Origin: Cellulomonas sp. JZ18
GTDB lineage: Bacteria; Actinomycetota; Actinomycetes; Actinomycetales; Cellulomonadaceae
Direction: 5' to 3'
DNA length: 64,000 bases
NCBI RefSeq assembly: GCF_009720485.1
Contig: NZ_CP045245.1
Span: 3,162,001 to 3,226,000, forward strand
The notes under the pieces are model-generated. The model was not told the DNA's origin. It saw only the letters and a list, made by a program, of their open reading frames with translations, and searched no databases. The position numbers were made by a program, and so were the translations under genes. Numbering within the stretch: the stretch's first letter is position 1; every line of letters begins with the position of its first letter. This document shows positions 37,066-45,300 of this stretch, piece after piece.

Positions 37066-39657
37066 TCAGTCGTCCGCCGGGACGAGCGTCAACCGGTCGA
37101 CCGCGTCGGCCTCGACCGCCGCCGCCGAGAACGGCCACGGGAACTGCTCGCCGCGCGCCCAGGCCGGCAGCTGGTCGTCGTAGTGCACGCTCGCCGGGTG
37201 CCCGGACGTGCCGGTCAGGTTGACCCACGTCGAGGAGTCGAGGTCGCCGAGGTCGACGACCATGCGCATGGACGGTGCGTTGCGCACCGCGTACGAGCCG
37301 GACGCCGCGTCCCAGCTGGTCGCGTCGACGATCGCGGACCCGCCGCCGACGGCCTGCGGGCGCGGGTTGACGACGCCGCGCACGACGGCGGGCACGCCCT
37401 CGCCGCCGAGCACGGGGTGCCGCGGCGCGGCCACGTGCAGCCGGCCCCACGCCCAGTCCTCGGTGCGGCTGCCCAGCTGTGCGGTCAGCCCGTACCGGGC
37501 CTCGCTGAGCGCGCGCGACAGGATCTCGTCGCGCCCCTCGACGACGCCCAGCGTCGAGCGGTCGTCCCACCACGGCGACGTCGGGTCCTGCAGGATCGTG
37601 CGCACGACCTCCAGCCAGCGCGAGTCCCCGGACGGCGCGTGACCGTCGGGGAGGTCGTCGGCGAACGTGAGCCGCAGCAGGTCGGCCCAGACGGCGGCCA
37701 GGTAGGCGGCGGCCGCCGAGTCGGCGGAGGACACGTGGTCCCAGCGGCGCAGCAGCTCCTGCCCCTCGGCCACGAACGGCTCGTCGACGTCGACCTCGAG
37801 CAGCGCGGGCACCAGCACGTCCGCGTAGGGGTTGTGCTGGTCGGTCTGCATGCGGGCCGTCGTCTCCGCGTCGACGGGCCGGCCGGCCTCGATCTCCGCG
37901 GTCAGCAGGTCGCGGACCCGCTGCGCGCGGTACCCGTAGTCGGTGTCGCGGGCGAGGAAGGGGCCGAGCCCGGCCGGCGTGACGGCCTGGTTGGCCGCGA
38001 CGACGAACCCCTCGGCGGGGTCGAGGACGCGCGGCATGTCCGCGGCGTCGACCCAGCCCTGCCAGTCGTAGCGCGAGTCCCAGCCCGGTCGGGGCCAGGT
38101 GCCGTCGGCGGGGACGGGCGCACCGGGCACGCTCGCGCGCACGGGGATCCGTCCCGGCGCCTGGTACCCGATGTGGCCGTCCGTCGTCGCGAAGACGATG
38201 TTCTGCGACGGCACGTCGAACAGCGCGGCCGCGGCGGCGACGTCCTCGGCGTCGCCGGCGGTCATCATCGCCAGGATCGCCTCGACGGTGCGGCCCGGCT
38301 CCAGGGCCGTCCACGCGAGCGCGACCTCGAACCGTCGGCCCGGCGCCCCCTCCGGGACGGGCGCCCGCGAGGCGGCGCCCACGTCGAGCACGCCCGAGAC
38401 GATCGGGCCGTGCCGCGTGCTGCGCACCGGCAGCTCCACGTCGTCGCCGCCCGCCACCTCGATGGTCTCGGTCCGGACGTCGACGGGCTCGCGGCGGCCG
38501 TCGACGACCACCTCGTCGCCCTCGACCCGCTCGAGGAAGAAGTCGGTGACGTCGGCGCCGAGGTTCGTCAGGCCCCACGCCAGGCGGTCGTTGTGGCCGA
38601 TGACCACGCCGGGGACGCCGGCGAGCGCGAAGCCGCCGACGTCGAACGGGCACGCGTCGTCGACCGTCGCGCAGCGCAGCCCGACCTGCGACCAGATGCC
38701 CGGCGCGGAGATGCCCAGGTGGGGGTCGTTCGCCAGCAGCGGCGCGCCGGACGCCGTGTGCTCGCCCGCCACGACCCAGGAGTTGGACCCGATGCCGTCG
38801 CCCTCCCCCACGAGGTGCGGCACGGCCGCCATCGCGCGGTCCGCGGCCTCGAGTGCCTCCTGCAGGTCGGGACCGGCGAGCAGCGCGCCGAGGTCCGGCT
38901 CCGCGGCCACCGGCACGGGGACCGCGCTGCGGGGCGCGACGGCCGTGGCGTCGAGGACGGGCGCGTTCCTGTCCTGCGGGTACGGCGGGAAGAGCTGCTC
39001 GACCCGGGCCACGTCACCCACGGAGGCGTACGTGAGCGCGCGGGCGAGCTCGGCGTCGTAGTTGGAGCGCAGGTCCCACGCCATCGCCTTGAGCCACGTG
39101 AGGGAGTCGACCGGGTGCCACGGCTCGGGACGCTCGACGGGCACGCGCTGGCCGAGCACCGTGTACTCCATCGCCATGGCGCCGGTGTCGCGTCCGTCGA
39201 GCCAGGCGTTGACGCCGCTCGCGTACGCCTCGAGCCACTCCCGCGCCTGCGCCGGCATCCGGTCCCACTCCTGCTCGGCGACCCGGCGCCAGCCGAGGGT
39301 CCGGACCACCTTGTCGGCGGCGAGCGCGTCCTCCTGGGCCCCGACGAGTTCCGAGAGCCGGCCGGACGCGACGTGCCGGCGGTAGTCCATCTCGAAGAAC
39401 CGGTCCTGCGCCGACACGTAGCCCTGCGCGGCGAAGAGGTCGCTCGCGCTGCGCGCGACGATGGTCGGCACACCGCGCGCGTCACGGGTCACGCGCACCT
39501 CCTCCCCGAGCCCGGGGACGCTCTGCGTGCCGGACGGCTCCGGCAGCGGACGGCGCAGCACGACCGCCCCGACGAGCGTGGTGGCCAGCAGCGCGACCAC
39601 GACGACGGAGGCGGCGACGACGAGCGCGGTGCGCAGGCGAGGGCGGCGGCGGGGCAC
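37066..39657 (-). CDS. Penicillin acylase family protein (Ntn hydrolase)
   Basis: An 863-residue membrane-anchored N-terminal-nucleophile hydrolase that is normally self-cleaved into alpha and beta chains. An N-terminal TM/signal helix (about 10-34) is followed by the alpha region Y-V-S-A-Q-D-R-F-F-E-M-D. The beta chain should begin at Ser in GDGIGSNSWVVAG, with later LLANDPHLG and GHNDRLAWGLTN motifs. Substrates may be acyl-homoserine lactones, penicillins or other amides; this cannot be read here. TACCCT lies 6 nt before GTG 39657, so it is probably leaderless. It is divergent from the CIRCE/Ruc-like gene. Confidence 0.92.
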   Translation of the reverse strand: MPRRRPRLRTALVVAASVVVVALLATTLVGAVVLRRPLPEPSGTQSVPGLGEEVRVTRDARGVPTIVARSASDLFAAQGYVSAQDRFFEMDYRRHVASGRLSELVGAQEDALAADKVVRTLGWRRVAEQEWDRMPAQAREWLEAYASGVNAWLDGRDTGAMAMEYTVLGQRVPVERPEPWHPVDSLTWLKAMAWDLRSNYDAELARALTYASVGDVARVEQLFPPYPQDRNAPVLDATAVAPRSAVPVPVAAEPDLGALLAGPDLQEALEAADRAMAAVPHLVGEGDGIGSNSWVVAGEHTASGAPLLANDPHLGISAPGIWSQVGLRCATVDDACPFDVGGFALAGVPGVVIGHNDRLAWGLTNLGADVTDFFLERVEGDEVVVDGRREPVDVRTETIEVAGGDDVELPVRSTRHGPIVSGVLDVGAASRAPVPEGAPGRRFEVALAWTALEPGRTVEAILAMMTAGDAEDVAAAAALFDVPSQNIVFATTDGHIGYQAPGRIPVRASVPGAPVPADGTWPRPGWDSRYDWQGWVDAADMPRVLDPAEGFVVAANQAVTPAGLGPFLARDTDYGYRAQRVRDLLTAEIEAGRPVDAETTARMQTDQHNPYADVLVPALLEVDVDEPFVAEGQELLRRWDHVSSADSAAAAYLAAVWADLLRLTFADDLPDGHAPSGDSRWLEVVRTILQDPTSPWWDDRSTLGVVEGRDEILSRALSEARYGLTAQLGSRTEDWAWGRLHVAAPRHPVLGGEGVPAVVRGVVNPRPQAVGGGSAIVDATSWDAASGSYAVRNAPSMRMVVDLGDLDSSTWVNLTGTSGHPASVHYDDQLPAWARGEQFPWPFSAAAVEADAVDRLTLVPADD

Positions 39658-39704
39658 GGTCGCAGGGTAGCCCTGCCGGGGTGTGCTTGACGCTCGCGGT
39701 AGAG

Positions 39705-39731
39705 TTGGCACTCGGCCCTCGAGAGTGCCAG
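39705..39731 (+). promoter_or_regulatory. CIRCE element (HrcA operator) upstream of the Ruc-like gene
   Basis: TTGGCACTC-N9-GAGTGCCAG matches the CIRCE consensus TTAGCACTC-N9-GAGTGCTAA with the exact 9-base spacing and an uninterrupted CACTC/GAGTG core. A TAGAGT hexamer (39700-39705) overlaps its left edge, as at actinobacterial groES promoters. It implies heat-inducible, HrcA-repressed expression. Confidence 0.85.
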
Positions 39732-39869
39732 CGCGCCTCGTGCCGGGCCCGGCGGCGTCGTCCTCGTGGGGCGCGCCACCCGCCACCGGCACGCGACCGC
39801 CCCACCGGGGCCACCACACACCACCCGCCGGGCGCAGGTCCGGCGCACGAGTTCCACGGGAGTCGGCCA

Positions 39870-40196
39870 GTGCCCACCTACGCCTACCGGTGCACCGCCT
39901 GCGAGCACGCCTTCGAGGTCCAGCAGTCCTTCTCCGACGACGCCCTGACCGTCTGCCCCGAGTGCGAGGGGCGCCTGCGCAAGGTCTTCTCCGCCGTCGG
40001 CGTCGTCTTCAAGGGCTCGGGCTTCTACCGCACGGACGCGCGCGCGGGCGGGTCGACCACCGCCTCGACGACCGGCAAGACCACGTCGTCCGGCTCGTCC
40101 TCGTCGTCGTCGACCGGCTCGTCCTCCTCCGCCGCGTCGCCGTCGACGGCGGCGTCGGGCGGGTCGTCCTCGGCGCCGAAGGCCGCCTCGGCCTGA
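39870..40196 (+). CDS. ruc: FmdB-type zinc-ribbon protein; Ruc-like redox-regulated chaperone
   Basis: A 108-residue protein with an N-terminal zinc ribbon: PTYAYRCTACEHAF and VCPECEG supply four Cys. The rest is disordered, Ser/Thr/Ala-rich (about 60-108). This matches mycobacterial Rv0991c, named Ruc for redox-regulated chaperone with an unstructured C terminus, which is HrcA-controlled and lies next to 5-FCL. The CIRCE site about 140 nt upstream and the conserved neighbourhood support the same role here. GTG 39870 is the only sensible start. Confidence 0.8.
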   Translation: MPTYAYRCTACEHAFEVQQSFSDDALTVCPECEGRLRKVFSAVGVVFKGSGFYRTDARAGGSTTASTTGKTTSSGSSSSSSTGSSSSAASPSTAASGGSSSAPKAASA

Positions 40197-40348
40197 CGCC
40201 GGTCCGACCTCCGGCCCGACCCGGGGCGGCGGCTCGACCCACCGGCGAGTGCGGCGAGCCGTCCCCAGCCCCGGGCGGAGCGGGCGCACTCCCCCGGCGC
40301 CACCCCGGGCCCGGGGACGGTGCACGTCCCGGCCCTAGCGTCGCCGGC

Positions 40349-41034
40349 GTGCTCCCCCTCGACCCGTCCGCCGACCTGCGTCCTGCACCGCTCGCCCCCG
40401 TGCGCGCGCCGGCCGCCGTCCGGCTGCGCGGCGCGCTCTGGCGCTGGCGCTTCGCGGTCGCCGCCGCCTGCCTCGGCGCCGCGGCCGGCGTGGTCGTCCA
40501 CGCGCTGCGCCCGCCCCCGCCCGTGACCGTGCCCGTGCTCGTGGTCGCCGGGGACGCCCCGGCCGGCGTGCCCCTGACCGCCGCGGGGGTGGTGGTCGCC
40601 CGCGTGGCCCCGGGGCGGTGCCCGCGGGCGCGCTCACCTCGCCGGCCGACGCGACCGGGGCGGCACCCGTGGTCGACCTGCCCGCGCGCCAGGTGCTCAC
40701 GCCCTCGCTGCTCGCCACCGGGACCCCGACGGGCCCGCCGGGCACGGTCGTGGCCGCCGTGCGCCTGGACGACCCGGCCGTCGCGGCCCTGCTCGCCCCC
40801 GGCACGCACGTCGACCTCGTGGCGGCCCGGCCCGAGGGCGGCGCGGGCGACACCGTCGCCCGCCGCGCCCTGGTGCTCCCCGCGCCCGTGCCCTCGCCCG
40901 GCGGAGGCGACGGGCTGCTTCCCGGCGGCGACGACGGCGGTGCGCCCGTGCTCGTCGCCGTCACGCCGGAGGAGGCCGTGCGGATCGCGGCGGCGTCGGC
41001 CTCGGCGCGGCTGGTCGCGGTCGTCGTGCCATGA
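40349..41034 (+). CDS. SAF domain-containing membrane protein (frameshifted)
   Basis: A protein of about 228 residues: cytoplasmic N-terminus, TM helix (about 36-52, FAVAAACLGAAAGVVVHAL), then a SAF domain as in CpaB/RcpC, the periplasmic part of Flp pilus systems, with VPVLVVAGDAPAGVPL. The frame breaks at GGGG 40612-40615. One extra G joins VARVAPG to AVPAGALTSPAD, and the rest runs to TGA 41032-41034. TAGCGT seven bases before GTG 40349 suggests a leaderless start. The stop overlaps the mscL ATG, so they are coupled. No pilus genes are nearby. Confidence 0.8.
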
Positions 41035-41816
41035 TCGCGCCGACGGCAGCACCGGCCACGGACGAGCGGGAGCAGGGGATGACGGACGGGATGCGGGACG
41101 GGCTGCGCGGCGCCGGGGACCGGCTGCGCGCGGTCGGCGGGAGCAGCCAGGTGAAGGGCATGGCGAAGGTCCTCCAGGGGTTCAAGGACTTCGTCTCGCG
41201 CGGCAACGCGGTCGAGCTGGCGGTCGGCGTGGTCGTCGGCGCCGCGTTCACGGCCGTGGTCTCCGCCCTGCAGGAGGCGCTGATCAGCCCGCTCGTCGGG
41301 TGGATCTTCGGCAAGCCGAACCTCGCGGGCGTGTGGGACCTCGGCCCGTACTCCTGGCGCGACGGTGTGGAGCCGATCCGCGTCGGCGTGATCCTCGAGG
41401 CGCTGGTCCAGTTCCTGCTGACGGCCGCCGCGATCTACTTCCTCATCGTCCTGCCGCTGAACGCGCTCGCGGCGCGGCGCAAGCGCGGGCAGGAGGAGGA
41501 GCCGCAGGCCCCGAGCGAGGACGTGCTCCTGCTGCAGGAGATCCGCGACCTGCTCGCGCAGCGCCTCACGCCCGCGGTCGCCCGTGACGTCGGGGCCGGC
41601 GGCGGGACTGGCGGCACCGCGACCGGCGGCACTGCGGTTGGCGGCACTGCGGTTGGCGGCACCGCGACTGGCGGGGCGGGCGGCACCGCCACGACCGGGG
41701 ACGAACACGGAGCGGCCGGTGCGGGAGGCGAGCGCGGCACGCGGGGGACGCCGCCCGTCCCGCCGCCGTCCGGTGGCATGCCCCCGACCATCCCGCCCGG
41801 CAGCGGACCGGCCTGA
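41031..41816 (+). CDS. mscL: Large-conductance mechanosensitive channel MscL
   Basis: A pentameric stretch-activated channel that opens under hypo-osmotic shock. The core reads LQGFKDFVSRGNAVELAVGVVVGAAF (landmarks LQGFKDF and GNAVELAVGV), then TM1, a periplasmic loop, TM2 (about 120-140) and a C-terminal helical bundle. It is longer than usual: about 43 extra residues at the N-terminus if ATG 41031 (ATGA overlap with the SAF gene) is used, and a Gly/Thr/Ala repeat tail (GGTAVGGTAV) at about 188-215. ATG 41160 is an alternative start that fits the usual family length better. Confidence 0.9.
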   Translation: MIAPTAAPATDEREQGMTDGMRDGLRGAGDRLRAVGGSSQVKGMAKVLQGFKDFVSRGNAVELAVGVVVGAAFTAVVSALQEALISPLVGWIFGKPNLAGVWDLGPYSWRDGVEPIRVGVILEALVQFLLTAAAIYFLIVLPLNALAARRKRGQEEEPQAPSEDVLLLQEIRDLLAQRLTPAVARDVGAGGGTGGTATGGTAVGGTAVGGTATGGAGGTATTGDEHGAAGAGGERGTRGTPPVPPPSGGMPPTIPPGSGPA

Positions 41817-41934
41817 CGTCTGGGCGACGGCTGCGCGGCCCCGGCGCCGGTCGTCGAGGCCGGTGCTCCGGACCGCGTCGGGGCACGTCGGGACACATCG
41901 GGGAACGTCGTCAGCGTCGACGCGCCCTGCCGGT

Positions 41935-41986
41935 CACCAGTGCGGCTCACCGGTGCGGCTCACCAGTGCGGCTCACCAGTGCGGCG
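41935..41986. repeat. Four 13-bp tandem repeats at the 3' end of the 41973 gene
   Basis: Units CACCRGTGCGGCT at 41935-41947, 41948-41960, 41961-41973 and 41974-41986. On the minus strand each unit carries a copy of the codons ending in TGG-TGA. The gene at 41973-42302 stops in the first one met, and the others lie downstream. Confidence 0.85.
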
Positions 41987-42302
41987 GTCGCTCGCGGCGC
42001 AGCCGGTCGTCGTTCGAGGCGGGCTCCTCACGTCCCCAGCCACGGTCGCCGTCGTCGGCGGAGCGCAGCGCGGTCCACGGGTCCGGCTCGGCCACCGGCA
42101 CGGGACGCGGCCGCCCGAAGGCGGGGTCGGGGTCGGCGTCGCGCGCCGCGCCGGCGCCGACCTCGGCTGGGGCGCCGCCGGCCGCGGACGCGGCGGGGTG
42201 ACGTGAGCGGAGCACCGACTCGTCGGTGCCGACCGTCCCGGACTGCCGCACCGCGCGGCGCGGCCCGCGACGACGCGGTACGGGCTGCTCGTCGGTGGTC
42301 AT
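41973..42302 (-). CDS. Hypothetical protein (109 aa)
   Basis: ATG 42302 to TGA 41973-41975 encodes a hydrophilic Arg/Pro/Asp-rich protein with no TM segment. The segment FGRPRPVPVAEPDPWTALR and the C-terminal DRLRRERPPHW look conserved rather than random. It follows the large helicase-like gene by 28 bases on the same strand, so the two are probably co-transcribed. The stop codon lies inside a 13-bp tandem repeat. I recognise no family. Confidence 0.6.
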   Translation of the reverse strand: MTTDEQPVPRRRGPRRAVRQSGTVGTDESVLRSRHPAASAAGGAPAEVGAGAARDADPDPAFGRPRPVPVAEPDPWTALRSADDGDRGWGREEPASNDDRLRRERPPHW

Positions 42303-42330
42303 GCCTCGATGGTCGCGCGCCGGACGCCCG

Positions 42331-45300
42331 TCAGGCGAACGCGCGCGCGACGGCGCCCCGCACCACCGTGTCGACGCGGTGGCTCCGGCGGGTGATGCCG
42401 AGCTCGGCGCGCAGGGCGTCGGCGAGCGCCTCGCGCGAGCGCTCCTGCCCGTCGGACCGCAGCCACCGCACCAGGTCGTCGAGCTGGTCGTCGCTGTAGG
42501 CACCGATCGGCAGGCCCGGACGCGCGTCCGGCCGCGGCTGCGTGCGCACCGCGAGCACGAGCTGCTCCCCCGTCGTCGCCCCCGGCTCCGCCGGCGTGCG
42601 TCCCTCGGGAGCCGGCACGCCGGGGACGGCTCCGGTCGAGCCCGTCGCGCCCGCACCCCGGCCTCCCGCCGGCGGCGGCACGGTCGGCTGCACGCCCGTC
42701 GGCGTGCGCACCACCGGCGTCGCACCGGTCGCGGGCCGCACCTCCGGCGTCGCACCCGTCGCAGGCGGCACAGCCGGCACCGCACCGGTCGCGGGCCGCA
42801 CCTCCGGGGTCGCACCCGTCGCGGGCCGCACGACCGGCGTCGCACCCGTCGCCGGCCGCACCACCGGCGTCGCACCCGTCGCCGGCCGCACCACCGGCGT
42901 CGCACCCGTCGCCGGCCGGGCGCTGACGTACGGCCGGACCGGCGCCTCGACGTCGTCCTCCTCCGGCGCCTCCTGCACGACCACGGGCACGGGACGCGAC
43001 GGCGGCGCGGCGGCCTCGGGCCGGCGCTCGACGAGGCGCGCGTGCACGGCCCGGCGGATGCGGTCGACCTCCGCCTGCGGGTCGAGGAACGCGGCGGCCG
43101 ACCAGACGCGCACCACCGACCAGCCGAGCCGCGCGAGGCGGTCCGCCACGAGGCGGTCCCGCACCCGCACGCTGGGCTCGCGGACGTAGTCCTCGTCGTC
43201 GGTGAGCACCGCGACGAGCATCTCGTCGGGCAGGTCGGGGTGACCGACGACCAGCGGGATGCGGGCACCGCCCGGCACGCCGTGGTCGACGTCGACGACG
43301 AGCCCGTGCTGCCACAGGCGCTCGGCCAGGTCCAGCACGAGACGGTCCGGGTCGGCGCCGCCCGTCGGCCGCTCGCGCTGCGGGTCGGCCGCCCGCCCGT
43401 CGGCGGCGCCCCGCTCCGCGGCGAACCGCAGGAGGTCGGCCAGGAGCTGGGGACCGGCGCCGCGCACGCGGTCGGGGTCGAGGTCCTCGGCGCCGAAGCA
43501 CGAGACGACGGTGAGCCGGTGCCGGGTCGAGCCGAGGGCGTCCAGCAGCAGCGCGTCGCCGCCGGCCCGGCTCACGGGTCCGAACGAGTGCAGGACGCGC
43601 CGGTGCGGTGTGCGGCCCAGGCCGAGCGAGACGATGACGGCCTCGCGCCGCAGGCCCGCGACGTTGCCGACGTCGACGACGACGAACGGCTCGCTGCGCC
43701 CCGCGTCGAAGAACGACGCGAGGGCCGGGTTGTCCCGCACCTCGGCGAGCACGACCTCGCGCACGGCGTCCGCGTGCCGCGGCGTCACCGTGACGACCGC
43801 GAGCGACTCGTCCGGGTGGCGCAGCACGTGCTCCACGACGAGCTCGAGGACGCGGTCGACCTCCGCCCGCGTGGAGTCGACCGTGCCGCTGGTGGGGTCG
43901 GGCATGCCGGTGCCGTCGACGACCTCGAGGTGCACGAGCGGCTGCGACGTGGGCAGCGGCGTCGGGACCAGCACGTCGGCGTAGCCGTGCTCGGCGAGGA
44001 ACGCCGTGAGGTACGGGTCGCGGCGGGACGCGTCGGCGTGCAGCGCGACGGACGGCAGGGCGTCGGCGAGCTCGCGCACGGCGGACCCGGAGGCGCACCG
44101 CGCGTCGCCCACGACGACCACCTGGCGGCCCCGCGCGATCGCGGGCAGCGCCGCCTCGACCGGCAGGTGCGCCGCGGCGTCGACGACGACGAGGTCGACC
44201 GTGCGCGACGCGGGCAGCACCTGCGACACGAGCATCGGCCCCGCGACCACGACCGGGCGCAGGCGGCGGGCGACGTCCGGGTAGCGCGCGACGGTCTCGC
44301 GCACGGAGGTCAGCCGCTCCTCGACGAGCTCGGCGAACAGCCCCTCGGCCTGGTCGCGGTGCTGGCGCACGGCCGCGGCCACACGGGCCAGCGCCGACGC
44401 CAGGACGGGCGCCGTCCGGCTCGCGACGTGCGCGCGGTCCAGGTCCGCGTACGTCGCGGACAGCGCGCCGAGCGCCGTCCCGTCGTACCCGGCGAGGGCG
44501 GGGTCCGCGGCGAGCACCTGCTCGAACACCGTGCTCCACCACGCGAGGTCCAGCTCCGCCGGGGCGAGCGCGGGGTCGACACGACGCTCCGTGAGGTCGT
44601 CGACCAGCCGACCGAGGCCCGCGGTCCGCAGCGCGTGCAGCAGCTGCGTGCGCTCCGGCAGCGTGTCGAGGGCGTCGACGGTGTCCCGCAGCCGCCCGAG
44701 CCGCTCCCGCAGCTCGGGGAACGGCGTCGAGGCGAGGGCGCCGCCACCGGGCGTCGCGGCGAGGACGGCGGCGAGCGCCTCCACGTCCTCGCGCACCGCG
44801 CGGTGCTCGTCCTCGATGACCTCGAGGGCGTCCGGCAGGCGCGGCCAGCCACCCGCCGGGCAGTGCGCCTGCCAGACCTCGCGACGCGCCTGCACCGCGA
44901 GCAGGGCGGCGTGCAGGTCCGCGACGGGACGGCCCGGGCGCAGCATGTCCTTGGCCTGCTTGCGCAGCCGGCGCCGCACCCAGAACCCCATTGGCACGTC
45001 GTGCTGCTCGCGCCACTCCTTGGTCGCCGTCGCGGCGACCAGGTCGGCCGCCGTGCGCTCGAAGACCAGCGGCTGGAACACGTCGAGCGACGCGCGCACG
45101 CCGTCCAGCATGCGCAGCTGCTCGGTCCAGCCGTCGAGCGTGGTCGCGGGGGTGAGCCCGGTCTCCGCGGCGACCTGCGCCACACGGTCCACCAGGACCG
45201 GCAGCGACACGTCGAGCAGCCGGTCGAGGCGGCGGCGCACCACCTGCGCGTCGGCGGAGGTGCGCAGGTTCGCGCCGAACCACGGCGTGTCCTGCGGGCG

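Noticed and set aside
42679..42918. Regular 30-bp repeats resembling a CRISPR array
   Set aside because: The repeats are contiguous with no unique spacers and encode an in-frame decapeptide, so they are a protein linker.
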